Below the pieces are notes generated by a model. The model was not told where the DNA came from. It was given only the letters and a program-made list of their open reading frames with translations, and made no database searches. Position numbers and translations under genes: made by a program. A stretch of DNA of 64,000 bases from Bicyclus anynana (lineage: Eukaryota > Arthropoda > Insecta > Lepidoptera > Nymphalidae), in contig NC_069094.1 in assembly GCF_947172395.1 (NCBI RefSeq), positions 8,546,292 through 8,610,291 on the forward strand. Direction: 5' to 3'. Shown piece by piece: positions 52,167 through 63,695 of this stretch (within the stretch, counting starts at the first letter, position 1; each line of letters begins with the position of its first letter).

Positions 52167-53026
52167 AGATAATGATAATGATGCCTAATATTTCAAAAAC
52201 AAATTCTACATGCATCCGCTAGACGCAAATGAAAAATAATTAAAATGTGAAATGTTCTTGGATATTGTACACGTAACACAGCTCGGGTCTTTGAAAAAAG
52301 AAAAGGAATGTTTAATGCCATTCGTTATTTATTCATCATTCAGCTAAGTCCTTGACACGGCGGAGTAGTGTCGTATTCAGTCTAAAGTATTAGCGACTCC
52401 ACTTCTCCCAGTTGTATACAACACTAACAAATAAGTCGAGTCTTGAAAGGATTACTCAAAAGAAGTTTAGAATTATTACGTGCAGATTCTGAGACTAATG
52501 AGACTTTAATCAGTTCGTCAATACAAGTTCCAAATGAACTCTTCCAATCAGATATCACTCGTTTAGAATTGCAGCACAGTTCTCTAATTAGTTATTATCA
52601 CTCAATTGCTGATTTTACTACGTAGTTCTTTCGAATCACTTCAAAATTCGACTGACTGAAGCGGTCTAAAATGCTATGTATATTACTCGCCGATATGCAA
52701 GTAAACAAAACGAGTAATCAAGACCATCTTTAATAAAAGGAGAAAATGTTCAAGAAAAGTCAGATCCAAGAAATAGATGTAAATAGGTACAACATACGAG
52801 CTAACATTTAGACCCGATGTTATATCTACAACACAATGACAAGCTTTTATAGGCCTTAAGAACCGTAGTAAGAAGGTTTTTTTGTAATAGAATGTTATCC
52901 ATTCAAGAAGCGATGTACCCTGGTTTCATGCCATCATCATTAGATCATACATTGCGAGGCGTCCGTCCTCGTTAAAGAGGATTTTGAGAACAATGTGGGT
53001 TCTGTTTTTTTAAATTATATAACACA
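52167..53026. other. Unassigned, ~860 bp
   Basis: A 60-codon frame at 52443-52625 begins at TTG and is unrecognised. No repeat match. Confidence 0.45.
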
Positions 53027-53262
53027 CTAGCTGACACCGCGCGGTTTTACCCGCGTAGTTCCCGTTCCTGTAGGAATACAGCCTAGACTCTAGGCTGTAT
53101 TCCTACAGGAACGGGAACGGGAGGCTCTAGGCCCTAGAGCCTTCCTCGATAAATGGGCTATCTAACACTGTAAGAATTTTTCAAATCGGACCTAGTTTCT
53201 GAGTTTAGTGCGTTCAATCAAACAAACAAACTCTTTAGCTTTTTAATATTAGTAGGTATAGA
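53027..53262 (-). mobile_element. Helitron-like H2 with a perfect palindrome inside
   Basis: Begins CTAGCTGACACCGCGCGG after A and ends TTAGTAGGTATAGA before T. The GTTCCCGTTCCTGTAGGAAT segment is followed by its own inverted copy (53058-53087 vs 53089-53118). Confidence 0.8.
53058..53118. repeat. Perfect 30-bp inverted repeat, 1-nt spacer
   Basis: 53058-53087 and 53089-53118 are exact reverse complements. The unit is Helitron H2 sequence, so this is a local inverted duplication. Confidence 0.9.
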
Positions 53263-53716
53263 TATAATAAAATCCTATAAATGCATTTTTCTATTATTTT
53301 AACCTTTATTGACGTGGATACCTAGTAGAAATTTAAAAGAAAGTGGTGGAATTTGTAAGATAACAAAAAACGTTGGGTTCAGTGTATTGCTGCTTAAATC
53401 CTACTCTCTCCCCGGGATGCGGAGACCGGAAACCGGAATATACAGCTTTTTGATTCCGACAAAATATCATGTAGGTATGGTAGATATATATGAAAATCAA
53501 AAATTCACAATAAAAATAATCAACGCCCTGTTCAATAATACGGTTATGCAAAGTTACGGAATTTTTCACTGGATGTGTTATGGCAATATAAAAAGAAAAA
53601 TGTAATTTATACGAATAATATATTTCATGAAAGTTGTACAGTTTAAAAATGTGAAAATATACATGTACTTTCATTTGGAAGCAGATGCCAAAATTCTCCT
53701 TTAGAGAAAATACAAA
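53263..53716. other. Unassigned
   Basis: Overlapping antiparallel frames (98 codons plus, 113 codons minus) at 53309-53674, neither recognised. Confidence 0.45.
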
Positions 53717-53960
53717 TTAAAATCAAAAATCATTTATTTCAAGTAGGCTCAGTTTACAAGCACTTTTGACACGTCAGTTGACTATTTGTAAAGATACCAC
53801 CGGTTCGGAAGGCAGGTTCTGCTGAGACCGGCAAGAAACTCAACAGTTGCTCTTTTGAAAAAGTCATACAGTATTATAATTTACAATTGATAACAATCAC
53901 AATTTTTTATAGTTTTATTTCCTGTGTGAAGGTGGAAGCTGATCCAATGGCCTCCAAGCG
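53717..53960 (-). mobile_element. LINE 3' UTR fragment (Jockey/CR1-like)
   Basis: AAAATCATTTATTTCAAGTA, GGCTCAGTTTACAAGCAC and ACACGTCAG at the 3' end. The inner limit is approximate; AGGTTCTGCTGAGACCGGCA near 53812 belongs to the same UTR type. Confidence 0.6.
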
Positions 53961-54354
53961 CTTTTATCTTTAAGAAACTCATCAATGTATATATACCTAT
54001 TGTAAAGACAGATTACATGATGCTAACTAAAAAGCGCCAGCTTCGAGTATATTAAAATCTCCAAAGATTTATTATTAATCCGAAGAGTTGTTAAAATAAT
54101 TAGTATTATACACGGGAACGCGTATTATTACACCGTGGTGGATACTTTCCTATAAGAAATTCCATGGCAGCCCTTTGTAGGACATGTTTCTTACATGCCC
54201 TGGTATTCTATTTATTGGCGATGGTTTTTCAATTACCATCAAGTAAGCCTTCTGCTTGGTCTGTCAACTACTACTATAAAATAAACCATTTGTCAAGGCT
54301 TTATCTACTTACTTTTCTTCTCTTTTTCTTTTGCGTAATACTGAATGGAGTATC

Positions 54355-54657
54355 ATTACAAACAAAGCGAATAGTACTTGTAGAGCTTACTGTGCCGTGG
54401 GAGACTAACATTCTTAAGGAGCACAGTTTAAAAGTGAATAAATATTATGACCTAACTTAATGAACTAACTAAAAATGGCTATGTAGTTAGTCTGTACGCC
54501 GTAGAAGTAGGTGCGAGAGGATTACCAGCAAAATCTCTCTATAACTTGCTTAAAGACCTTGGCCTCTCTAGAAGTGCAGCTAGTTCTATATTAGAACGAG
54601 TATCCAAAGCTGCTGTAATAGGATCTTACCAAATTTGGATAGGTAGGGAGAACAACA
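54355..54657 (+). pseudogene. Decayed retroelement ORF with LTVPWE motif
   Basis: The frame reads QTKRIVLVELTVPWETNI, then EHSLKVNKYYDLT and a stop at 54458-54460. Coding similarity resumes in another phase from 54471 with KNGYVVSLYAVEVGARGLPA and ends near WIGREN. The break is a one-base frame change near 54460. An ELTVPWE...K.KY...VEVG.RG.PA.S pattern is, from memory, common in uncharacterised retroelement-associated proteins of animals; I cannot name the clade. The 98-codon frame containing the first half starts at ATG 54164, but its hydrophobic N-terminal half shows no similarity. The 3' flank (54660-54790) recurs reversed at 38905. Confidence 0.6.
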
Positions 54658-54790
54658 CGAGCAGAGAAGGGGAGTGTTGATCGATCGTCAAGGAATTCCT
54701 TAACCCTACATCCAGTAGTCACAAGTCCTGGATTTTGCTTGGTGTTTTTCTCTCTACCGCGCGATGGACCCGGCACCTGCACGGTGAATC
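54658..54790 (+). mobile_element. 3' end of the LTVPWE retroelement
   Basis: AACACGAGCAGAGAAGGGG, TTCCTTAACCCTACATCC and AGTCACAAGTCC, also present reversed at 38905-39053. Confidence 0.6.
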
Positions 54791-54817
54791 CATGGAATGC
54801 TAAGATATTCGTCTCAT

Positions 54818-54905
54818 CATCCCATATTCGGCTCACTGCTAAGCTCGAGTCCCCGCTCAGAATGAGAGGGGTTAGGCCAATAGTCCACCCAATGCGAATT
54901 GGTAA
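54818..54905 (-). mobile_element. SINE-B 3' fragment
   Basis: CATCCCATATTCGGCTCACT to AATAGTCCACCCAATGCG, with the CACGCTGG piece missing. Confidence 0.75.
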
Positions 54906-55857
54906 CACTTTATCTACGTATAAGAGTATACTGAATAGTATCCATTATTAGTATACTGAATATACTAATACATTTCACTCACACATACAAACTCTTTTGG
55001 TCTTCCACATTACTGTAATCATGTGAATGTCTTTTAAACGCTTTACTTATTATCATTAAATCAAAATATTATGGTAATTACACAACAATTTTTAAAAGGT
55101 GCGCTCGGGAAAATATTCAGTTGGCAGTAAATTCTCTCCGATAAAATATTCGCGTCACATTCGCACGCAAATTCGAGCGATCAGCCGACTGTGAAATAAT
55201 GCAAACACGATAAAGTTATGACATCTGCAGGGATCGGTGTCTGTTGTATCATTTATTTTATTTAATGCAATTTTACCTCAATTGTGACATTTTCAAGCGA
55301 TTTTTACGAGTAAGGATTAACAAGAGAATGTTATTTTTTAGTTCTCTTCATTATATGAAACATGCTCTGGAAAAGATTTTACTGGAATGTTTAAGTTGGG
55401 TCAATTTAAAGTAACAATCATACACGAGTAATTTTACAACAAAGTAACTAAGATGTGTTTAATACATTACTCGCACAAACGTTATAATAATTATTAAATA
55501 TCTTAAGTTATTCAGTCTGGAAAATCAATAATATTTTTAGATAAATAGATTGTTATCAGACTTGAAGAAGTACCTACATGCTTTGATATTATTAGGGACT
55601 TTTATTTTGTCCCTGGGGGTAATATAAAAATATTACTAATATTACAAAACAAAACTAAGCTGGTGTAGTCTTTACTGCACGTACTTACTATGTCTAAGTG
55701 TTTTCGAGGACTTACAAGCTGCTTAGTTTAGTGTGCGAGTATCTCACCAAATGGTTAAAATAAAAAGAGGTTAATTTCAACCTCGTTTATTTTTAGTTTT
55801 GTAATATATAGGTTTACATACTTTTAAAAATGTTTAGTCGACTACTCACTCGTGTTC
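54906..55857. other. Unassigned; GC-richer patch 55085-55250
   Basis: No gene. The patch contains TCGCGTCACATTCGCACGC and no repeat match; possibly conserved non-coding or regulatory. Confidence 0.4.
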
Positions 55858-55945
55858 AATTTTTTTTTTAAAGTTACCAAATATTTTTTTTAACATGATC
55901 AATATTCCCATTTTCCCTCCAATTAGTAACTAGTACTAGGAGTGG
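55858..55945 (-). mobile_element. SINE-D fragment
   Basis: CAATATTCCCATTTTCCCTC and AACTAGTACTAGGAGTGG correspond to the reversed SINE-D body. Confidence 0.55.
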
Positions 55946-56286
55946 ATCTCAAGTGATATCACAATACATATACTGTATGAGAAAAATACTTCTACTCGAG
56001 TACAGCAAGAGGAAATATCTAGTATACTGATCATATTATGGAATTCATTTAACCGTGCCAGAACTAGCTACTTACCTACAAGCACTAAGCTTTTACTGAC
56101 AAACTATTTATTCAAGAAATCAATTGAATCACCGCGTTTAACTTCAATGCTTATAAATAAAAAATACTTGCAGAATATAATGAATAGCATAGCAGAATTG
56201 CAAATTTAATTACTATTCAAGGAGTCTAGAATCGAATCCAGATTAAGGTTGCTAGTTAAGACTGAGTTAAATCGAATTTATAGCTA
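55946..56286. other. Unassigned AT-rich
   Basis: Nothing recognised. Confidence 0.5.
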
Positions 56287-56288
56287 TC

Positions 56289-56436
56289 GCTTGGCAAGTT
56301 CGTTAATGACACTCCCATGATATGCGGGCGACAGGGGGGGTAGGACTGCGTGGGTATGAAGTCGTGCGCGCGACGTCGCTACCCCCCTCCCGGCCCACGC
56401 GGACCATCGGGAGTGTTACGAACGAATTTGCCAAGC
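56289..56436. mobile_element. Fold-back MITE, GC-rich core
   Basis: CTTGGCAAGTTCGTTAATGA, CACTCCC (left) and CTTGGCAAATTCGTTCGTAA, CACTCCC (reverse of right) form TIRs of about 28 bp. The core has GACAGGGGGGGTAGG opposite CTACCCCCCTCCC. Confidence 0.8.
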
Positions 56437-56438
56437 TA

Positions 56439-56855
56439 TAACTTCTCTTTTTTTTCTATGACCATATTACAAAATGTATTAAAACTAACTTGGGTACTTA
56501 AACAATATAATAACATTATCCTTGAGTGTCCATAAAAATATTCTGAAAACGTTAGAACTCTACTAATAGCTTAAGCCGTTATCCGTATTTCGTTGTGTTT
56601 ACTTCGCTGCTTAAAATCCTGTATAATATGACCTACTCGTATTTAAAGATGAATCGCCTTTTCACTTGGTCAGGAGGTCGCCTTTTAACTACAGAGCATT
56701 GATAAAGCGCTTATGCTTCGTTTAAACAAACTGCCATATGAATACATATAAACTAAATTGAAGTATCTGTCTGTGTTGTCTTATGTGCTTATAGTTATTT
56801 ACACGAATCCACAAACGAGCTTTTTTAACATTTTTAATTTTAAGCTCGCCAACAC
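56439..56855. other. Unassigned AT-rich
   Basis: Nothing recognised. Confidence 0.5.
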
Positions 56856-57252
56856 ACAGTCGCTAACTATGGGCCTTATAAGAAGGCTCAAAGTCACACA
56901 GCGGGCGATGGAGCGAATTATGCTTGGGGTTTCTCTGCATGATCGAGTCAGAAATGAGGAGATCCGCAGACGAACTAAAGTCACTGATACAGCTCAGCGA
57001 GTCGCGAAGCTGAAGTGGCAATGGGCAAGCCACATAGTTCGAAGAGCCGATGGCCGTTGCGGTCCCAAGGTGCTGGAATGGCGACCTCGCACCGGAAAGC
57101 GAAGTGTTGGTCGACCCCCCCACTAGGTGAACCGAAGACATCAAGCGGGTTGCAGGGAGCCGCTGAATGCTGGCGGCTCGAGACCGTTTTGTTTGGAAGT
57201 CCATGCAAAAGGCCTATATCCAGCAGTGGACGTCCATCGGCTGACAATGATG
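56856..57252 (+). pseudogene. RTE-type LINE reverse transcriptase C-terminus, longest plus copy
   Basis: From SLTMGLIRRLKVTQRAMER (ATG at 56869) through DRVRNEEIRRRTKVTD, LKWQWASHIVRRADGR to GKRSVGRPP. The run of seven C at 57115-57121 has one more C than the 14632 copy and shifts the frame into TAG at 57124. Codons for the rest (KRVAGSR-like) follow in another phase, then CAGTGGACGTCCATCGGCTG and a short ATGATGA tail. The RT palm and endonuclease are absent. Confidence 0.85.
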
Positions 57253-57312
57253 ACACGCAGTGGAGCAACGTGGTGGGTCTAAACTCCATATCCCCTCTCC
57301 TCTAGACCTGAT
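57253..57312 (+). mobile_element. SINE-C 3' fragment
   Basis: ACGCAGTGGAGCAACGTGGT, CTAAACTCCATATCCCC directly after the RTE tail. Confidence 0.5.
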
Positions 57313-57689
57313 GAATGTTGTTAGGAGATAATTTTAGCGTCAAAAAAATATTTTCTCTTTTTGCTCAAGGGTTCTTTACGACGGCATTAGTAAGTAGATA
57401 AAGGAAAAATGGCGTCTACAGGCAAGGCCTGAAGGGGTTTAATCAAACTCTCCTGTCATAGAGCTCTATATTTAAGACATAATAAGCTTTTGGTAATACC
57501 TAGCTACTTACGCTAACAGGCTCTGTTAAGAAAATGAAATACATTTTAAGATTAAGTTAACATATATTGTTTTACATTAAAGAAGATTACTTAACTTTAT
57601 TTAAAATTAAGTATTAAGGTTTTTTAAATTATTAATTTAATTCATTTAATAATTAATTGTAAAGTTTTATTTTATGTAATCATATAATA
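57313..57689. other. Unassigned AT-rich
   Basis: Nothing recognised. Confidence 0.5.
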
Positions 57690-57770
57690 GCAGACACCCC
57701 GATTTCACTCACATAGTACCCATTCCCGTGAGAATATGGAAACAAAACTAGCATATGTTACTCGCTGATG
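57690..57770 (-). mobile_element. Helitron-like H2, decayed 3' part
   Basis: GCAGACACCCCGATTTCACT, CCATTCCCGTGAGAATATGG resembles reversed H2. Confidence 0.45.
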
Positions 57771-59429
57771 ATGTAGCTTTTCATTAAAAAACAATTTTTA
57801 AAATTAGTCCAATTATTTCGAAGCCAATTAGTAACAATCAAAAAATCTTATTTCGCCTCTTTGTAATAATATTTTACACTATCGAGCCGGCCAGAAGTAC
57901 CAACTAATATGTCCGTGTGCCATATTAAATCATAGATTTATGGATAAAGTAAATAAATAAAATAAAATTATTGTGTGTACACACGCTTCTCCCGTTCGTT
58001 CTTCTAAGGTTAAAGAAACACAAATGCCTAGGCAACACGAGCTTTGATAAATTTTGAATTCTAATTACTATCAGCCCCTGCATTCTGTAAAGTTACAGCG
58101 ATGTGACATCGCGCATTTCCAAGGCAACTACGATGTTTATTTTTGATATCCAATAGAAATAAAGTTCAATTAAGTGCCAAGAAGTTGAGTTTGGCACTCA
58201 TTGAGTGGGGACGTTTTTTGGTCGCTGATTTTGCATCCACTTTTTAATAGGAGATCGATGCACGGGGCAGAAAATCATCATCTTCAAAACTTCGAAACTA
58301 ATGAGAACTTCTTGAAAAAAATAAAGGTAATGATTCACAGCCCGACTCCTCGACCGCGGGATCTCACAATTTGATACTGCATAGAGCATTAGATCTCCGA
58401 GGCAGTTATTAGAAGGCATGTATTGTAACGCAAATAATTTTTGTTACCTATGAAACGTTACACGCAAATATCTGGTAAAGATCACCTTTAAAACTTACAA
58501 TAAGAATTATTTACACTCTGTCATACTATTATAGGTAATTTTATGAAGTAGGTATATAATGTGGTTTCAACAACACAAAGACACGACAATACATCGATGT
58601 ATTCAGAAACCACGAGCTTTTATATCAGGTTGACCCCGATCGCGCCATTGTTAAAGCTAAAGCTGTTTTTTTATAAATAGACGTTAAATATCGACTTTAC
58701 TTCCATATAGGAAGAATGGGTAAATTAATTTTTATCATTTATTAACAGTATAACAATTTTATTATATCACTTAAAATCTAATTATTCGTTTAATCTTTAA
58801 ACACAAGCTTCTCAATACAATGCGTATCTTTTGTTTGTGGCTTCATAATGCTGTCATATTTATCGTACTAACCCATTATAAAAAATCTTTTTTGGACCAG
58901 ATTTATCCTATTGATCCCACATTGATCCCAGATTGATACCACCATAAGATTTAAAATAAATCTCTCTTCAGTACCGACGTTGGTTTTTGAATCAAAATAA
59001 CTAAAACGTGTAAGTATATCAAGTAAGTATATATTAAGTAAGTAAACAACCAGAAAGAAACAGTGCTAACTCAGAGAAAAAAAAATCTTTCTGGTTCATG
59101 CATACTACTGAGCATAAATACTATATTATATTTTTGTTTACTTGGATGATATATTTACTTATTTTAGTACTTACCTAGTACATATCATATTTCGTTATTT
59201 TTTCACATTACGGTAAAATAAAAAGGAATTCTCCGTATGAAGTTTTACAAGCCGTGTTATCCGTAGTTCCGGTACAGGTGAGTGCAACTCTATACCAAGA
59301 TAAGCCCTCGAGACTGCCATAAATAATATGTTTCCCATTACAAAATAGGTATATAGGTAGGTATAATAAGACGAGATAAAATACGTATTTAAATTATTAA
59401 ATTACAAAAGCGAAAGTGAGCAAGTGCTA
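57771..59429. other. Unassigned, ~1.65 kb
   Basis: The longest stretch without a repeat call. A 73-codon minus frame (58198-58419) is unrecognised. AACCAGAAAGA near 59048 and TCTTTCTGGTT near 59086 form a small inverted pair. No splice or coding signal I can support. Confidence 0.45.
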
Positions 59430-59607
59430 TCTATACTAATATTTTATAGAGTTTTGTCGGGGTAATCTCTGGATCTACTAAACCGATTTTGAATATTCTT
59501 TTACCACTAGAAAGCCATGTTATTTGTGAGTATCATATGCTACATTTTAACCCCGAATTCTCACGGGAACGGGAACTCTGCGAGTGAAACCGCGGGGCAT
59601 CGGCTAG
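59430..59607 (+). mobile_element. Helitron-like H2 variant
   Basis: Starts TCTATACTAATATTTTATAG after A, contains TCTCACGGGAACGGGAACTC, ends GGGCATCGGCTAG before T. Confidence 0.75.
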
Positions 59608-60424
59608 TCTTATTAAATTCTAAGTAATAATGTTGTCAATTTGTTTACATTCTGTATCTCGCTTCGTAAAACGTACAATACATTATACAAATACATACAT
59701 ACATATACGAGTAGGTACATTACATATATTTTTTTACATAAAATAGTAACCTAAACCATATGTTTTCTGTGCCTAAACTCAAGTAGCGGGTAGCAGGTGG
59801 TGTTTTAAACACAACTCGCCTTAAGACTATTCTTTAACTTTATATTTAAACACTGTACTATTTACAGTAAGTTTATGCCTGCGACCTTAAAGACTAAACG
59901 AGAAAACAAATGAGGTCTGCATTTTTTTTCGAAAGAATGTAATTTTATAATCCTTAAACAATGTATTTTTACATTATACTCGTAATTTTCAAATTAATAA
60001 TAATTTACGAATTAAAAACAATTAATAATAATTAACACTCCTGTAAATCTTCTATAAACTACATTTCCACATAGTATGAGCCTTTTTATTCACTTGGCTA
60101 CTTTCAGTTCAAAATTATTAGGTAAATAAAATCTGTTTAATAAATTTTGTGTCGGAACTATGTAATAAGCAATGGGCAAAATCAAATTTTTTTTCAGTTT
60201 ACTAAAGCTCTATCTATACACTCTATCTATTTCTCTCTCTCTGTCTAACATCATACTAAAGATAGAGACAGAGAAAATATGATAACAGATTTATGAAAAC
60301 ATTGTTACAGAATAGCGCTAAAGAACGTCACTAGACTTATAAAGTCACTTTCTTATAAAAGAGACGTTTTATTAATTAATCACAAATTGAAAGTGGACTT
60401 ACTTGGAAGAGATAGAAATTTATC
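59608..60424. other. Unassigned
   Basis: AT-rich. TCTCTCTCTCTGTCT near 60232 pairs imperfectly with GATAGAGACAGAGAAA near 60260. Nothing else. Confidence 0.45.
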
Positions 60425-60627
60425 CATAACTCAGACGGTTTCTACGCGGCATCGTACCGGAACGCTAAATCGCTTAGCGGTACGTCTTTGGCGGTAGAAT
60501 TGTAACTAGCTACGGCTGCAGTATTCCGACAGAAATTATAAAATCCTAAAATACTCCGAGCCGGGAATCGAACTCAGTGCCTCTCTGTTGAGAACTACAG
60601 CACTACCAACTGCACCACAGAGGTCGT
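60425..60627 (-). mobile_element. SINE-A variant subfamily, 3'-truncated
   Basis: CTAAATCGCTTAGCGGTACG, GGGAATCGAACTCAGTGCC, CACTACCAACTGCACCACAG; pairs with the 4597 copy. Confidence 0.75.
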
Positions 60628-60679
60628 CTTAAATGAACTGCATTACTATTTCGTGCAGTATATTTTGAATAAGAATAAG

Positions 60680-60978
60680 TATATCATCATCATCAGCAAC
60701 CCATTTCCGGCTCACTGTTGAGCACGAGTCTCCATTCAGAATGAGAAGAGTTAGGCTAAATAGTCCACCATGCTGTCCCAATGCGGATTGGTAGACTTCA
60801 CACACGTAGGAAATTGAGAAAATTCTCAAGTACGCAGGTTTCCTAACGATGTTTTCCGTGATATTTAATTTCTTAAAATGCATAACTGAAAAGTTCGATG
60901 TGCATGCTCCCCGGACTGGATTCGAACCTATGCCCTCCGAATCGAAGGCAGAGGTAATATCCACTAGGCTATCACGAG
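60680..60978 (-). mobile_element. SINE-B, near full length
   Basis: ATCATCATCATCAGCAACCC, CGGCTCACTGTTGAGCACG to GGATTCGAACCTATGCCC and CACTAGGCTATCACG. Confidence 0.85.
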
Positions 60979-61304
60979 TATTAAAAATACAATTATCCAT
61001 AATATTAATTTAGAAAATTTGTACAAGGAAGTTATCAGTTCAGTATAGCTTACAAATCGTTTATTGTCGAAGCACGTGTACTAATTAAATCCGAAGTTTA
61101 ATAATTAAAACTCGAGGTAATTGGCTTTCCTTGATGACAGATGATGTCTGAAGCGATAAGCTTTGAATTATTAATTAATTATAAATTATTCGATAGCATT
61201 GCTTGAGGCAGAATAACATCGGCTTGAAATATTGAATCTTTAAAATTTAATGATTTTTTTTAAATTAATTACGTTCCTAATTTTAATAACATCACAATAA
61301 CATT
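60979..61304. other. Unassigned AT-rich
   Basis: Nothing recognised. Confidence 0.5.
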
Positions 61305-61495
61305 ATGTTCTACTTGCTGATCAGTTGGAAGACGGTGTTAATCCGATGATGCATTAATTCAAGTCATAATTATTGAAATGTGGTTCTTTCAGAAACGGCT
61401 TAGTACCAGCGTAGCACCGTCTTCAAACTGATCATCAGATAGAAAATAATTATATTATGATGTTATTTTTCGCTTTTTAGTAAAATTTTATAATT
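61305..61495 (+). mobile_element. Family F-related fragment with inverted arms
   Basis: GCTGATCAGTTGGAAGACGG near 61317 and its reverse near 61420-61440 form arms around GTGGTTCTTTCAGAAACGG. Then TGATGTTATTTTTCGCTTTT at about 61457 matches the right end of the 39818 element. Confidence 0.65.
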
Positions 61496-61984
61496 ACCTA
61501 CTAACACAATTGTGACCTCATTTGAGAATCGAAACAAAATATTTTTGTTTATTTAACATTAACTTAACTTGAGCGAGCATAAAAGCAGATAATTAAAACA
61601 ATATTATTTAACCAGCTGATGTTGCTACAAATAGCACGTTTTACAGAGTATACAAACTTTTTACCACCTCGCGTTTTAATAATAAAGTTGTAAATTCAAA
61701 CAAGTTGAAGTAGTAGTTCAAAGTTTGCCTTTAGCTGCATAATAGCAATTTTTCACGTAATTTCATTGAAAGCTTTCAAATGCAAATCGTTTATTTTTAT
61801 GAAAGCGTAACAAAACTTTTCATGATACAAAAGTGGCAATCTGGATTTATGTTTTCTTTTCAAAACTCATGAATTGCAGGACGACAATTTGGCAAACGTT
61901 GATGACCTGTTTAGTGCAATTGTTATATCTTGCTAACAACAGAGGGATCCTGAGTTCTATTGATTGTCACTCTCATCACGAAAA
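61496..61984. other. Unassigned AT-rich
   Basis: Nothing recognised. Confidence 0.5.
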
Positions 61985-62126
61985 ATCATAAACCGCTTGA
62001 CGTACAATAATGAAATTTGGCGGGGAGGTAGATTATAGTTAGTTGACGTCCTCTAAGAACGGATTTTGCAACAAGGTCAGATTAAAGAGGTATAAAGGGG
62101 GGTGAAGTCGTGGGGCGCCCGCTAGT
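61985..62126 (+). mobile_element. Helitron-like 3' end, other family
   Basis: AATGAAATTTGGCGGGGAGG to GTGGGGCGCCCGCTAG before T. The hairpin GGGCG/CGCCC and CTAG end suggest a Helitron 3' terminus; the 5' end is not visible. Confidence 0.5.
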
Positions 62127-62252
62127 TTTCTAATATAGATGGATGGTTTGATGTTGAGCTTTAGTACCACCCAACTAGTAGGTACACAATGTTATATCGA
62201 TTTAGCTAATCGATCTAATGCAATCAATGAATCCCGTCTACAAAACCACAAG

Positions 62253-62383
62253 TGGGTAATTGCGTAACTTGATCGACTCCGTTTGACAGCTCCATTTAAT
62301 GGCAAACAAATGTCAAATTTTTGTGAAAACTTGAAATGAATTTGCTGCTAAACGGAGCCGATCAAGTTACACAATTACTCTCC
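62253..62383. mobile_element. Fold-back MITE, ~131 bp
   Basis: GTAATTGCGTAACTTGATCG, ACTCCGTTT (left) against GTAATTGTGTAACTTGATCG, GCTCCGTTT (reverse of right). Confidence 0.8.
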
Positions 62384-62399
62384 TAGTCCAGTAGACTTA

Positions 62400-62575
62400 T
62401 TCACAAACTTTGACGTATGTTAGTTGACACGAAATTGAGATTCTATGTAACAAATGTCACCTGTGCCTACTGACAATCCTTCGTGGATATCTTAAAGTAA
62501 GTAGATGACATTTCTCAGTTAATTTGATGCTTATTTTAATAGGTTGTAAATAAAGACCAAATTAGTGAATAGGCC
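62400..62575. repeat. Unclassified TIR-like repeat
   Basis: TTATTCACAAACTTTGACG (left) and CTATTCACTAATTTGGTC (reverse of right) are weak inverted ends. ATCCTTCGTGGATATC matches the 15555 fragment. Confidence 0.5.
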
Positions 62576-63254
62576 AGCTGGAGTGTGTTTCGTGGCAGCC
62601 CTTTGCTTTAAGTTTTATTTTTAAAACAGTGCTGTTTGAGGGGTTTCCACGAATAAAGGTGACTGGATATAATTACTCTACGTCGAGGAAAATATAAAAA
62701 AATTACGCTCTATAATTGGACGGTTTATTTTTATTATTTTACAAAAAACATGTTGAAATGATCCCTAATCATAGTGCAACATAAACCACAGTTGGTGTTT
62801 TGTGCACTGGCTATAATTATTAATTAAACAATATTAAAAACTAAAAAAAAAATATATTACCGGGTAGTAAAACATATTATTATTGAGAGCCGTGATAGCC
62901 CAGTGGATGGATGAACTTTCAGCTTTTATAAAATGAAGAAAGTCTAGCTATCACAGGCACTCAATTTACTAAGCTAAGCTGTTTCTTAAACTGAGCTGAG
63001 AAAACTGCCCTTAAAATACTTTCAAGCGATTACGCTATCTAGTTTCAGCAGATGCTATTAAAATAAAGTTCTCTGCGAGATTCTTGCCGCTCTCAAGATA
63101 TCGATAGCGCAGTAATATCTAACATTCTCATTTCAACAACACAAACTGTTAAACTGGCGATATTTAAGTTGTTGAGAATTTTCGCCGTAAAGTTCATAGA
63201 TAAATATCTTAATCTAAATTCAGAAGAAATTCGATAATATGTGTGCTGAAGAGT
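62576..63254. other. Mostly unassigned; SINE-B head stub at 62886-62908
   Basis: GAGCCGTGATAGCCCAGTGG at 62886 is the first part of a SINE-B head with nothing of the body behind it. The remainder is unrecognised. Confidence 0.5.
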
Positions 63255-63695
63255 CATCATCATAATCATCATATCAGCCGATGGAGGTCCATGGCAGGAC
63301 ATAGGCCTTTTGTAGGGACTTCATCCAGCGAATCCCTTCGACTCGCTTGATGACAGTTCACCTGGGTGGTCGACCAACACTCCACTTTCTAGTGCGGGGT
63401 CGCCGTTCCAGCACTTTGGGACCCCAACGTCAATCGGCTCTTCGAACTATGTGTCCCACCCATTGCCACTTTAGCTTCGCAACTCGTTGAGCTATGTCCG
63501 TGACTTTGGTTCTTCTGCGGATCTCCTCATTTCTGATTCGATCATGCAGAGATACTTCTAGCATAGCTCGTTCCATCGCCCGCTGTGTGACTCTGAGCTT
63601 TCTTATGAGACCCATAGTTAGCGATCAAGTCTCGGAACCATAGGTCATCACTGGCACACTGTTTTAAGACTTTTGTCTTCAGGTGTTACAGAGTC
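63255..63695 (-). pseudogene. RTE-type LINE reverse transcriptase C-terminus, longest minus copy
   Basis: Minus-strand codons: PVMTYGSET, a TGA where the family has Trp (63625-63627), SLTMGLIRKLRVTQRAMER, DRIRNEEIRRRTKVTD, KLKWQWVGHIVRRAD, then TGA at 63430-63432. A further frame break lies near 63650. The 3' end is a CATCAT tail at 63255-63272. The RT palm and endonuclease are missing. Dead copy, but it gives the best view of the family's C-terminus. Confidence 0.85.
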
